A DNA stretch of 64,000 nucleotides from Paralvinella palmiformis (taxonomy: Eukaryota > Annelida > Polychaeta > Terebellida > Alvinellidae), in the NCBI GenBank assembly GCA_025642065.1, contig JAODUP010000419.1:480001-544000 (forward strand), read 5' to 3'. Positions 36,768 through 48,545 of the stretch are shown here, piece after piece; the first letter of the stretch is position 1; each line of letters starts with the position of its first letter. A model generated the notes under the pieces. That model saw only the letters and a program-made list of their open reading frames with translations. It made no database searches and was not told where the DNA came from. The position numbers were made by a program, and so were the translations under genes.

Positions 36768-37580
36768 GGTGGGGGAGTGGTCCAGATAAGATTTCTAAAC
36801 AGTCTATCTCCAATTAGATTAATTCATTATAGGCTTGAGTGGCATTGAACAAATCTCAGTTCTGGTGTCCTCTGGATATGATCCACGTTCTATTTGTACT
36901 AAATCCAGACTCCGTTTACCATAGATAGGATCCCCTCATTAAATGGTCAGAGTTACAGTTGATGCTAATTGAGTACATTTCTAGGATATTATCTCCGGAT
37001 GGGGGCAGGTGGGATCCAGATGATTACTATGTTGGCGTTTAGCATCTTGATTAGCCTCATCTGTCCAGAATAGTTCTCTTACCAGGATGATCCAGAGAGG
37101 GCCTTGATCCTGGTTTGCTGTTAATAGGGTGATGGATGTTGTGCATTAGTGCTATCTAGACAGTATTTTGATTTACTCACACTGTGGCATGTGACCTGCC
37201 ATTGATGTGTATGTTTTATAAATTGTTATCTCTGAATCCTGTCCTGAATGGATTGACCCAGGATGGCACCACATCAGTATATGATAATGCTTATCATCAT
37301 ACAGCCCGATCTGCCTCATAGTACTTGGTGTGGATGAACTTATGACCATCAAAATGTCCAGAAGGAAATTCTTATATCCAGCATTTAATTACATTATGAT
37401 GTGAGTCAGTTTAACTGTGGTCCGTGGATTTGTCTAGAGAGGTGAAGTACGTATTTATGACAATTTCTTCTCGATGAGGTGATTTTAAACTGGATCCAAG
37501 TTGAGATTTGTTTAAATACTTCAATTAAGAAATTCGTCTAATTTTAATATATATTTATTTTGTCAACGTTCTATTAACTT
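35746..37580. other. Noncoding spacer with microsatellites
   Basis: No gene recognised. A tRNA-like segment on the minus strand at about 35800-35862 (complement of TTGAACCCC and ACAGTGGTTTAAC) suggests a decayed SINE head. A stem AAAAGCCC / GGGCTTTT lies at 36523-36572. (AT)n at 35919-35977 and (CA)n at 36731-36768. Confidence 0.35.
35919..35977. repeat. (AT)n microsatellite with GT interruptions
   Basis: AT run of about 59 bases interrupted twice by GT. Confidence 0.95.
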
Positions 37581-37670
37581 CCAATAAAAATTGTGCCCCA
37601 TTTAGCCTACCTTGCGCACAAAAGTGGCTGTAACATACCAATCATTATCATCATCATCCAATAACAATTG
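37581..37670 (+). mobile_element. SINE family A, 5'-truncated, with 13-bp target-site duplication
   Basis: The insert runs from TGCCCCATTTAGCCTACC through AAAGTGGCTGTAACATACC to an ATCATTATCATCATCAT tail. It is flanked by CCAATAAAAATTG (37581-37593) and CCAATAACAATTG (37658-37670), 12 of 13 identical. Truncation point is within a few bases of the one at 22885. Confidence 0.85.
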
Positions 37671-37731
37671 CTGCTATCCCTCTGTTACCTGAGTGTCTAA
37701 GGTTTTGTGATATATATTAATTAGAAACTTG

Positions 37732-37773
37732 TCATATATGTCACATAATATAAATGTTATGTGACATATATGA
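37732..37773. repeat. Perfect inverted repeat, 17-bp arms, 8-base loop
   Basis: TCATATATGTCACATAA (37732-37748) is the exact reverse complement of 37757-37773; the loop is TATAAATG. The arms contain GTCAC, so this is not simple (AT)n slippage. Confidence 0.95.
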
Positions 37774-37907
37774 TAAATTATAGATGTCAGATAGCCGAAA
37801 TGTTTTTAAATTCTGATTGGGATTATTTTATTGATGTATTAAAATATAAACTATGTGTATTCCACTTTTTATTATAATATTACACCTGGTACATGAATCT
37901 ATCATGC

Positions 37908-37910
<3 letters not shown>

Positions 37911-37957
<47 letters not shown>
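37911..37957. repeat. (AT)n microsatellite
   Basis: Uninterrupted AT run of about 47 bases. Confidence 0.95.
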
Positions 37958-37961
<4 letters not shown>

Positions 37962-38084
37962 TGTTTCATTAAACATATACAGGTATTCCAGTATTAAATA
38001 TGTATAAATTGACCATTTATAAATATAAAAGAATAAATGACTAATAAAACTTGTATAAATACACCACTATAATCTAGTCTATAG

Positions 38085-38290
38085 CGGCGCGCCTCTGTGG
38101 TCCAGCGGTAGCGTGTTGCATCAAAGATCACTGCCACCTGAGTTAGAATCTCGGCGTCGGTGTACCTGTAGGTTGATTCATCTTTGACTTCGCTTCATTA
38201 CATTTGGAGGTCGCTCGGCCCATTTAGCCTACCATGTGCCCAGAAGTGGCCGTAAAACATCAATCATCATCAATCATCATCATCATCAAT
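38085..38290 (+). mobile_element. SINE family A, full-length copy
   Basis: tRNA-like head CTCTGTGGTCCAGCGGTAGC with a decayed B box (GAGTTAGAATCTCGGCGT), then TTGATTCATCTTTGACTTCG, ATTACATTTGGAGGTCGC, CCCATTTAGCCTACCATGTG, AGTGGCCGTAAAACATC and a tail of AATCATC and ATC repeats to 38290. Confidence 0.88.
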
Positions 38291-38407
38291 AAACATATAT
38301 GTAATTCTACTATGTCATGTATTTTATGTGAATAGGAAATTGTGAATAAATTGTCTTGTCTGTATGTAATAATGAACCATTGACTAACATCTGCAAATGG
38401 TACAGTA

Positions 38408-38447
<40 letters not shown>

Positions 38448-38591
38448 ACCACTAATAAAATGGAATGGGATTTGGAGTAATTTATCCATTCATTTATAAG
38501 CTTATATCTGGACGTCTTTCATATTCCTAATAAGCACCATAGATTATAGATATTTATTATTTGCGAACATACAGACAAACAAATACACATT

Positions 38592-38594
<3 letters not shown>

Positions 38595-38647
<53 letters not shown>
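38595..38647. repeat. (AT)n microsatellite
   Basis: Uninterrupted AT run of about 53 bases. Confidence 0.95.
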
Positions 38648-38650
<3 letters not shown>

Positions 38651-39230
38651 CAATTACATCAATAAAATATACAAGTACAATATGATAAATGTTTATTTAG
38701 ATACATACTTGTAACAAATGAATTGACTGAGATCTTAAATCTCTAATGATGATCAATTAATAAGAAACCCTCTTATCAGGAGAATGAAGAATTTTGTTAA
38801 CAATAGATAGTCACAGATAATGATGATAAAGATAATAAGAAAATAATAACTAATCTTTATCAATTACTGAACTGATCCAACAGACAGATACTATAACATT
38901 AACAATTGGCTGATATATATACATCTCTTTGACCGGATCATGATTCTTTGCCAAAAGGGTAATAGACCAGTCTGGGGGGCGGGGGGATTATGTGTGTTCT
39001 GGATCATTAACAAACATCAGTAAATGGGTGATAGACAGACAGGTGTAAATGGAGTACTGATGGGATACAGTGTAAATGGATCAAACCCAGAAATAATATG
39101 TAAGATGATGCTAGTACAATAAAGTCATTAATGACTGTTCTAATCAGTGTCAGCTGTTGGCAAAAACCGTTATCTCTGTCAGAGTAATATCTGATACATT
39201 GTGAATGAGATGGTCACTTGTTTCTATTAG

Positions 39231-39269
<39 letters not shown>

Positions 39270-39276
39270 TGTGTGT
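39231..39276. repeat. (CT)n-(GT)n compound microsatellite
   Basis: CT run of 22 bases followed directly by a GT run of about 24 bases. Confidence 0.95.
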
Positions 39277-39684
39277 AGTAGTAGATGTTATCTACTACCT
39301 GTCTATCATGTGTGATAACTGTTAGCTTCCCAGTTGTCATTAACATCTTTTTCCTGCTGACACATGATTGAGTTTTCGTGTCGTTTATAAGGAATTGTTT
39401 ATATAAAGAGCTGGAAGAGTTTAGATTTATTTCAAAATGGACATTTTTTTTTTCAATTGCCACACCTCCTCAGTACTTACTCTGGCCATATACCATTACA
39501 GTTATTTGATTATCTGGTCATTTACTTGTCCATCAACTGTATACCCGATGTGATGACATGTTTTGAGTACATATTTGCAGATTAATATTTAATTTTTATT
39601 TATTTAAGTAGAATATTACATTAAATGCTTCTTAAGTATAGTAATATTGATTATGATTAACCAGACATTCAACGTACATGTATC

Positions 39685-39688
<4 letters not shown>

Positions 39689-39728
<40 letters not shown>
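39689..39728. repeat. (AT)n microsatellite
   Basis: Uninterrupted AT run of 40 bases. Confidence 0.95.
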
Positions 39729-39732
<4 letters not shown>

Positions 39733-41129
39733 TATAAAACAGTAGTTTTTTGTAGTTGTTATAGTATGTTTTATGTAGCTGTTTTGTAGCTGTTATGTGT
39801 GATATGTTCCATATGCATTATTTCCGTATACAATTATTGTACACGTCGTATCATTTACCTGATTAAATAATTTAAAGTTTACAACAGAAATATTGTAAAT
39901 GTTCCATCAGGTATGTATGATTGTTATAGATGACTGGGGACAGAATCACGCTGTTGGTCTTGTTATTATATTGTGAATGTTTTGAGCACTCTGACTTCTC
40001 TCTTATATATATATATATATATATATATCTTTGATGGAATCATACACAACCTGAGATGGGTAAAGGACCAGAGGGATACAACATCTGTGGAACAAAATAG
40101 TGATGGGAAAATAACAGATGGGAAGAAACTGGGTGTAGAACGGCATGTGCTTATAGAAATATGCACCTTAATTGTAATAGAGAGTCACATACAAGTACAA
40201 AAGTGGTATGATTTATTAATACAATTTGTCATTGGTTATTACCAAATATTTGTGTCATTTCAGCCACAAACCCACCCACCCACCCTAACTCCTTGACCTG
40301 TTAATCTGCACACCTCCGTTAACCAAGAATAGTTCTAACAAAATCAGTGCTCACTCTGACTGAGTTCAGTTTCTTCCAAAGTTCAAAGGTTTCTTCTTGT
40401 TTATTATCTCCATATGTCCCTAGTCGAGGTCACAGTGACAACTTGTTGTTGATAATTATCTTCCTGTCTTCACAATAATGAAATAATTCCAACTCATCCA
40501 TTTGAATTTCCTATAACTCTTCTTGTCAAGGAATCTCCGACTGCTTCTTTCCCGTCTTAACGCCCCCCCCCTCGTCTCTCTGTATGTGTGTGCCATCTGT
40601 CAGAACTTGTCCGGTGTACTCAGAACGTTGTTTGTACACGTGTAAATGTCCATTTCGTGCAAGGACAAGATATTATATATAGAAGAATGGCAGCAACAAA
40701 TTAGCGGATGTGAAGCGACCTGTTATGTTTAGAGAGCAATAATTCCGTGAACTGTTTAAGCTAGGTGTGTTGATGTTTAGAGAGAAGCCGTTCTCATTTG
40801 ATCCGTGATGATTTTCTCCTGTAAACTAAACAACTCGTTACTGTTACGATGTTGTGAGGGAGTTCTGGTATCAAATGATCACAATGTGCAGTCAACTGAA
40901 GACGAGTGGACTATTGGAATAAATTCTACTTCATCGTCTCTCTGTTATTATCTTTCCGTCAGTATATATCGTTGTCTGTGAGTTAGTTCGTTTATTAAAT
41001 TATTTATTACCATTACATAATATATTAATATTATTCTAACCTAGTAATTTTTTCATCTATCTTGTTTATCTGTTCTTATCGATCTTTCCACAAACTTTCT
41101 TTGTCTGTCTCGTTCTGGTTGAAGTACGA

Positions 41130-41250
41130 TACCGCCGTGACTTAACTGGTAGCGCCGTAGGACATACATATGTAGTACCTTGGTTCAAATCCCAGCTGGT
41201 GTAGGTCAAACAGGTGTTTCATCTTTCACTTTACCCTATTATTTTTGGAA
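41130..41250 (+). mobile_element. SINE with a different tRNA head on the family A body
   Basis: The head reads CCGTGACTTAACTGGTAGCG (A-box-like), then GGACATACATATGTAGTACC and a B box TGGTTCAAATCCCAGC. It is clearly not the CTGGTCTAGCGGTAGCGTGC head of the other copies. The following AGGTGTTTCATCTTTCACTT, then CCCTATTATTTTTGGAA, is the family A body, which stops there, so the copy is 3'-truncated or decayed. Confidence 0.7.
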
Positions 41251-42948
41251 TACATTTGAACAATCTCATATTTGATGATGGAATTGACTTCACATCTGTA
41301 CTGGTTACTTCCCATTATATAACTGTATTTGGATTAGAGACTGTGTCTGGATCACTGGACGAATTATTGGCTTTGGTAGTCCGTTTTTGCTACTATAGTT
41401 GAGGTGATATGCAATCTGATTAGTGATTGTGTTATCACTGATGAGGCTCATTTTATATTATTAGCCAGTATGGGTGTGGCTGGGCATTAGAGATGGGTGG
41501 GGGAAAAACCTCATGTATAGGGATGGAGTTTATTTTTAGGCGGAGAGGGATTAATCTTATGGCTGGAGACATGCTACTAGAAGTCAATTGATCATTGACC
41601 CATGGAGAGGTCACTTATTGAATTATATTGATCTAGTGAGCAAGATGGCTGAATAATGACGTTCAGATTGTTATTTTGTGTGTGTGTGTGTGTGTTTGAA
41701 ATGTTATATTTTCCCCGTGTAAATGTCACGTTTTTGTTAACACTAACAGTATGAAAAAGGGCACTGGCACAACAAACACAACTCTGCAGCCTGTTCAAAT
41801 TGAGATCAGAATGGCAACTTTTGATAGGAAGACATTTTGTGCGTTATTGATCCATAAGTAGCTGTGCATTCGTGCTAAATATATTTCAACCCCCCATCAC
41901 CCTACGTCAGGATATGGTATATTTAGAATGAATCGTTTATTTCTTACTATTGACTAACTTATGTATATATGCTATCATTGCTTCTTTTATTTTATATTAA
42001 TACATGAGTTGCGCCGAGACACGCCTGACTGGTTTATGTTCGATGACTGTCTACATTAATGGAAGCTTATGATGAACTGATAGAAGATAATGTGATAAGG
42101 ATTAGGTGTTTCTTTGATCAGACAATGATTAGATAAGGGCTGAAATCTGGATAAGGGTTCAGTGAGTACCATCAAGGTGATATGCTACAGGTTTACGGAT
42201 TCCACTCTGTTGTTGGCCTGATACTCTCTTCTTCACAACAAGACAATAGAGAGGTGACCTCAGATGATTAGATGATGGGTGGACCAGTAAAGGATAGGTT
42301 AATTGGGTCAAAGGTTAGGGGTGAATTTCGAAGGTAATGTGAAGGCGTTGCCATAGATTGTTTTAAGGAGGTTAGATGGCACTGTCTTGTCTAATTGAAG
42401 GAAAGAGATTTTAAATCTGTTTAGTCCAAATCTAGAAATTTGTGTCTGTTAAGATGATCTGTGGCCAAACGCCAAACAGATCTAGAACGAAGTGGTTTTT
42501 AATCCATGTGAACAAAGTCCACATTTGTAAATGGCGTGTGTTTTGTGATCTGTAGGACAGTAAAATATTTTCTTTATATGTTTGCCATCATCCTCTAATT
42601 TCAACTTATTTTTCTGCATTCTGGATCAGAGCATGTTCGACAGTTGGCCCCCAGAAACATTATTTTGCAGAATTTTTGTTTTGTTAGGGAATCCTTCAGG
42701 ACAGCAACAGAGTGTAGCATAAATTTTACTGAAATTCGTGGATTAATTTCTGACATGTTATTTTCTGGGGATGAAGTTTGTGAATAACGACTAATGCTAT
42801 ATGGGTTTCTAACAAACCAAGTACTAGATCCAGAAATTTTCACTGTTTATTTTGAAAATTTAATGTTTTATTGTTCTTTCACCAAATGAAGAAATTTATT
42901 TCAAATTTGTTTTTGTTCTGACCAGGATACCAACTGTGCATGCATTTG

Positions 42949-42953
<5 letters not shown>

Positions 42954-43007
<54 letters not shown>
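42954..43007. repeat. (TA)n-(TG)n compound microsatellite
   Basis: About 30 bases of TA passing directly into 24 bases of TG. Confidence 0.95.
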
Positions 43008-44779
43008 TCTTTGATAGGACAATGTTCTCTGTAAAATCTGCATGTGTCCTGTAGTTACTGCAGTTAGTTTTAAACACATTTTTTTCAGCTTATCTCGTAC
43101 ACACCATTTATTGCCATTTCTTAATCAGACCCTTTCACTGCCTTTGACCTCTGACCTGGCCTGGTTGAAGCTGACGCTATTTGTAGAACACACATACCAT
43201 GTTGTGGTGGGGTTAAGATTAAAAAACAGTTGAACACAGTTCAGGGATTTGACTGCCAGCATTGTTTGACATCAGTTTCAATCGCGGACTGAAGTTTTGT
43301 CTGGTTAAAATCAGTCCAGAATCTACTGGAATGAATGTTTAAAAATATTTCTGAAAGTTTTGTATCTAAGTCATGTACGTGTCTTACAGCTCAACCCCCC
43401 CCCCTCGACAGGAGACGTATAAGCTGGCAACTTTGCACTTACGATTTTAAATGTTTCAGCAGTTTAAATTTTATGGTATTCTGTTGGTATCTAGCAGTTT
43501 GAACTGCGTGTGTGTCTGTGTGTGCGCGCGCGCGCGAAATGGCATTGACTCAGAGAATCATGAATACAGTTAATTCATCAACGGACTGATTACAGATCAC
43601 TGCCTTTTGATGTTGAGATGTGTAATTTTAACGATAGAATGAGTAAGTGAGTGAGTGAGCCAATCACTCAGTAAAACACTCAAGTGTGTGTTTGTGCGTG
43701 TGTGTGTTTGTGTGTGTGTGTGTCCTGGATACTCGGAGAGAAGCAAAAGAAACCCTCATAAACCAGAGAATTATAATGAATTACTGTGAGTGCATCAAAT
43801 GGAAACCCAATCTCTTTACTGATGGTAAATAGATGAATCCCCTAGGAGCATGAAGGATCGAATGTGATGCCAACAGACAGACAGAAAGATCCAGACTGAC
43901 ATAGAGTTCAGACAAAGAGATGTGACAGATAATCCTGTGACATAGTGGTTTAATTAATTTATTGATCAATTTCATTACACTAATTCCTGAAATGACTTCC
44001 TTGCCGTGCCAAGTCACTGGAGACGAAATGGGATTAGTAACTGTTAGTGAACAATGGCTTCACGGTGTACTGGATGATTTTATGGAAGCCAAACATCAGA
44101 CTGTTATATGGACTAACTAGCGTGTTATTGGCTTTAGTGGCATGTCTGCTTGGTGTGAAGATGCTGATATTTGACGTCCAACTGAATGTGTTTATATTTC
44201 TGTGTAATATTTTAATAATTGCTAAGCCTTTTATTTTGTCTTGAGTTTTATTTCACACACACGCGCGCGCCCACACACATACACACGCACGCGCGCGCAC
44301 CCACACGTTTATTTATCTGGATTCTTCCCTCTAACTCTGGCCACCCTCATCAGTTGCTGGGTGGTACCATGATTCTTCTCACATGTCAGTTCAATATATG
44401 TCAGGGTAGTTGACTGTTTTACTTGATGAATGGATACTCTGTTGTCGGATCCACTTGATGTAGAGAGTGTAGACAAATGCCATCAGGATACAGTACTTGA
44501 AGAGGCATGAAGCGATAAACTTGCCCTGTCATAGAGATGAAAGCTTTTATTGTCCGCTCTCTAATAATATTTATGCTATTGTAACCAACATTGTGGTCAC
44601 TTGCGGAATGTGTTAATATTAAAGTGACCTGTGTCATCACAATCACGTGATTTGTTTATGTCAGTGTGGTCTATTTTGTTTCAGTGATATGTTTTGTTGA
44701 TCCTTTTGTCTCATTGACACACGTTCTGTTGACACATAAATGTTATACAGGATCTCACTGAACGGAATTGTTGACACTG

Positions 44780-44781
<2 letters not shown>

Positions 44782-44822
<41 letters not shown>
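44782..44822. repeat. (GT)n microsatellite
   Basis: Uninterrupted GT run of about 40 bases. Confidence 0.95.
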
Positions 44823-44825
<3 letters not shown>

Positions 44826-47154
44826 TGAAGAATGCCAGATATCAAGATGCTCATACTTAGATCAAAGCATATTTTATTCTATTTGTAACCACTTAATACA
44901 ACAACAGAAAATCAGACTATATGATAAATTATAAATCTGGTACAATGTTTTCCTTTGATCTCTGTAATTTTGTGTCCAAACTTAAATTGGCTTCTTCACT
45001 GTCTAGCTGATGTTTATTTTGTGCAAGTATTATCATCACCGAATAGCTTTTTGAAATATGTTTATTGTGATCCAGTCTTTTGATGGGTTATCAGTTTGTT
45101 CTGTCCTTTACTTTTTTTATAACCAAATGTTCTTGTCAGGACTTGATATCTGGATCAAGCAGAATTTTTGTTTTGTTTAAGACAATTGTCTTTAGCTGTA
45201 TAAAATGTCTTTTTTTGTTAAGCAGTATGGGTTTTGCTATTATTTGTAACTTGGAACAACCGGTCTAGTAATATTATTTTTTTTCTCCAAAATTCTTTTT
45301 AAAAAGAACTAGTTGTAAACTATTCAAAAGATAATAACACTTGGTTTATGTTAGCCATTAGACGTGTATATAAACATTTAGCGCTGCCATTTCCCGATAG
45401 CCTAGACATTTCTGTGTGCATTTGGCTGTTCTGCTGGGGGATTTTAGTTTATTTGTTTGGTGAAGTTCTGGATCATGTAGGTACCTTGACAGGTTGATCC
45501 AGACGTTTTCACCTATCAGAGTCCAGGTGAACTAAATGCTACTGAGTCAGCGATTTGGTTGATGGTTTGATAAAATGTTGATGAAAGGTAGAAAAGTTTG
45601 CAATTTACCAGACTTTGAAGTAAATTACGTTGTGTAGTTGTGGTTTTGTTAATGGTTTTGTAGATTGGCTGACTAACATCTTTGTTATTGAATCAAACCT
45701 AAAACATAACCTCTCTATATGACTATTCAACTGAATCTTGCATCCACTTCACCCCCCTCATTCTAACCATAAAAAGTATACAGATTCGACGTCTTAAAAT
45801 ATCTCCACGTTGGTATGGTCTCTTTAAGCCAATGAAGAAATAGTGAATTTTATTTTGTCTTAAAATACACCACAGTAAACTCTTTTAAATTTGTATTTGT
45901 TCGTGGATTCCACCGAAAATATTTTCCTTCTTAAATTCCATAACGTTAGTTCACATTCAGCCAATACAATCTTTTGAATTGATTTGGCTGACTGATATCT
46001 CTTTGATAGTTTGACATTTAAAGTTAAGTTGAGAATTTTCGTTTTCCGTTGGATAACCTACCCATATTGGACAGAATGTCATTCATATAGCCTGAAAACT
46101 ATTTCCTGTCTTTTTGAACCCCATAAAGTTTGACAGGTGGTATCTTAAGGCAGGTTGTAATGATTACAACAAAAATAACCCAGATCTGATTGAAATGTCA
46201 CCTTCAAAGGTATCCATATTTTTGTTTACATCATTATCTTCCGTAGACATGTGTTCCTGTCATGTCCGCAAACAAATAGGTAACATTATATAATATATAC
46301 AGGACTGCTCTTTGTTATCTGTTGTTGAGATGATATACGCTTATTGTATCTATTCCTAACTGTCGGTCATTCATAGGATAGAACACAGAAACAGGTTTAT
46401 TATCACAGCATATAGATTTCCTGGCAGTAAGTAATGGCATGTCAGTGACGTCATAGTATCTACTGTGGCATCACCTTTGTCTGATGATAAAGGATTGAAA
46501 GTAATTAACTCATTAGAATAAAATCCACAGTAAGATAGTATATATCTATCTTCTGTCATCTCTTCTGTCAGTTTTTGTTAAACTATTTTCATGTGTTTAT
46601 GGCGTAAGGTGTGTTTATGGCATAAGGTGTATTTACTACTTTTTATAAACAGTAATATATGATGGTTATTCCTACATATTGTGGGTGTTCAGTGTGACCA
46701 AAATGACTTATTTATTAAACAGTAAAGTGAAGTATAATAATCTTTGTATTTAAGTACTAAAGCATTTATGACAAAAACAATTTCTAGGTCATTTGCAAAT
46801 GAACAGGCATTAATAGAATCTGAGTCTGTCTCTTCCCCTAAACTGGCGGTAATAATTAATTTTACTCAAATAGTTAACAGAAATAAATAGAAGATTTGTA
46901 ATTAATTTGAGCACAGAAATATATCTATATGTAGCAAGGAATGCTGATGTAGGATGGGTTTTTTCCCCTCCATTTCCGTTTGCTGTGATTGTTAGGGCTC
47001 TATGGTTAGGTTAATTGTTCCACAAAAGCATTATGCTACGCAGATGTGAATGTGGCCCGACGATGGGTTGGCATAAATGTCATGTTATTGGTAGGCCCGC
47101 ATTCCAGACTTCTACGTAAACAGGCAACATTAATGTGCTAAACAGCTGAGAGGA

Positions 47155-47405
47155 CATGCCGAACCCTGCCGCTAACTTACACGTAGTGGCTGAACCCTGC
47201 TGGTAATTGACAGGTTTTGGGCCAACACCGGTAATAACTAGCAGGTCTTGTCCAACCCTGCCAGCAGCTAGTATAGCTTGCCACACTCTGCTTGTTAACG
47301 TTCTTCAAACCTGCCAGCAGCTAGCAGGTCTTAACGTTCCATGCCAACAGGCAGTAGGGCTGAGCAAACCCTGCCTAAGCAGCCAGCAGGGCTCGCCAAA
47401 CTATT
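47155..47405. repeat. Degenerate repeat built on AACCCTGCCAGCAGCTAGCAGG
   Basis: Seven to eight loosely spaced variants of AACCCTGCC(A/G)GCAGCTA followed by GCAGGTCTT, at intervals of about 33-40 bases. GC content is higher than in the flanks. It lies about 1.1 kb upstream of the EXTL3 leader exon. No coding evidence. Confidence 0.7.
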
Positions 47406-47760
47406 GCTAGTAGCAGCCTGGTGTTTCCGGACTCCACTGACTCACGAAACAATGGATATTGGTCAACACTGGAAGCACGCACCATCTACACCTGTGTCAG
47501 TACAAAGACCCGTACCTGGCCCTGCCTCGGCCTGACCCGGACCTCAGTAAATAAATAATGGTGTAGGTAGAAGTGGCCAGTTGTCAGCGTAAATTAGCGA
47601 GAGAGCGCGCGCGCGTGTGTGTGCACCAGGCTGTGTCAGCATCTGGAACCTTTGCCGAAGAAGCGAAGCTCGTTAATGGATTACGGACACTTGGAGGACC
47701 ACCGCAGAACATCGTATATCTGACACTAAAAGCCCCAAATGACAACTAAAATTTTATAAC
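47406..47760 (+). promoter_or_regulatory. Candidate promoter / first-exon region of EXTL3
   Basis: The last GC-richer, CpG-containing patch before the EXTL3 leader exon, with a CGCGCGCG run at 47608 and GCCGAAGAAGCGAAGCTCG near 47652. An upstream exon must exist because the leader exon begins at a splice acceptor (48278). Location here is inference; no TATA box or firm donor site could be fixed. Confidence 0.25.
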
Positions 47761-48277
47761 AGGTGGCTCAGTCACTGGCTGGCTAATGGCTGACTAGGTT
47801 GTTGGCTGTGTACGTGCAATGTGTTCCCGGGAAGAGAGAGAGAGAGAGTTCTGCTTATCATCAGCTGGAGGCTTTGGTTGTTCAGTAATTATTAATGACT
47901 TTAGATGTGTTTTTTGGCAGATGTTATGATTGTTTGGATAACATGATGAATGTCTTCTGTCTGTGGTCCGTGTAACTGGTTCAGATCGGCTCGGGTGTTG
48001 GAAGTGAGGAAGTGTTAAGTTTTTTCTATGTCTTTCGCTCAGACCACACCATCGGCTTATCATACATTGATGTGTTTTGTGTTCTATGACGAGTTTAGGT
48101 TTTATCCAGTGTGACTTATCGTACACAGAGTGTGACAAATAACATGATCTTGTCATCCTAGGCTATTGGAATACCTTTTTTTTTGGTGGCGTGACATATG
48201 CTTGCACGGATGATTCAGATTTTCACACACACACACACACACACATCTTCTCTAATGTTGTTTTTATGTCATTTCAG
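47761..48277. other. Probable intron upstream of the EXTL3 leader exon
   Basis: Noncoding. It ends with a (CA)n run (48223-48245) and a pyrimidine-rich acceptor, TGTTTTTATGTCATTTCAG, at 48277. The donor was not identified, so the left limit is arbitrary. Confidence 0.4.
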
Positions 48278-48545
48278 GAACACGTGCAACAATCCCAAGG
48301 AGCCTGTTCATTGTAGAAAGAGACCGAAGTTGACATATAACTATCATTTTACTGATCAGTGATAACTGTATGATGGAAGTTGTGATGATACAAATTCCAT
48401 CTTCGAGGTTAACTTTTGGCTTTCTGCTGCTGCCTAAACAGTGATGTAGTAAATGCTCTAATGGCTTGAAGATGTCCTACGTGCTTGATGAGATCACATG
48501 ACCGTCACGTGATAACTTTCCCCTGCCACTGAAAGCCAGGTAGCC
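48278..48545 (+). other. EXTL3 5' leader (untranslated part of first coding exon)
   Basis: Runs from a good splice acceptor (CATTTCAG at 48270-48277) to the start codon at 48546. It contains seven upstream ATGs, all with stops before the main start: 48370-48444 (24 codons), 48444-48449 (ATG TAG), 48453-48461, 48461-48469, 48472-48501, 48488-48532 and 48498-48512. Several overlap one another. The main ATG sits in a much better context (AGCCATGG) than these. Such a leader is expected to lower basal translation and make it depend on leaky scanning or reinitiation. Confidence 0.7.
48370..48444 (+). CDS. uORF in EXTL3 leader, 24 codons
   Basis: Starts ATGATGGAAGTTGTG and ends CAGTGA. It has in-frame ATGs at codons 1, 2 and 6 and would encode a short peptide, MMEVVMIQIPSSRLTFGFLL then PKQ-type residues. 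Its TGA overlaps the next ATG (TGATGTAG). Function as a regulatory uORF is inferred; the peptide need not matter. Confidence 0.35.
   Translation: MMEVVMIQIPSSRLTFGFLLLPKQ

Larger units (their letters stand above)
38291..41129. other. Noncoding, microsatellite-rich
   Basis: No gene recognised. Besides the long tracts listed, (GT)n at 38412-38445 and short (AT)n at 40004-40028. 40560-40960 is a somewhat more GC-rich patch with a C-tract. Confidence 0.4.
41251..47159. other. Noncoding spacer
   Basis: No gene recognised. Includes (TA)n-(TG)n at 42954-43007, (GT)n at 44782-44822, CG/CA-rich alternation near 43520 and 44260-44300, and C-tracts near 43396. A minus-strand open stretch at 42843-42601 has a protein-like look (NPRISVKFMLHSVAVLKDS) but no family I can name. 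Confidence 0.4.

Noticed and set aside
42601..42843. 80-codon minus-strand stretch with protein-like look
   Set aside because: No family could be named, stops on both sides, no splice-supported neighbours. Could be a decayed repeat ORF; left unannotated.
47794..48156. 120-codon minus-strand stretch upstream of EXTL3
   Set aside because: No domain, biased composition, antisense to the probable EXTL3 upstream intron.
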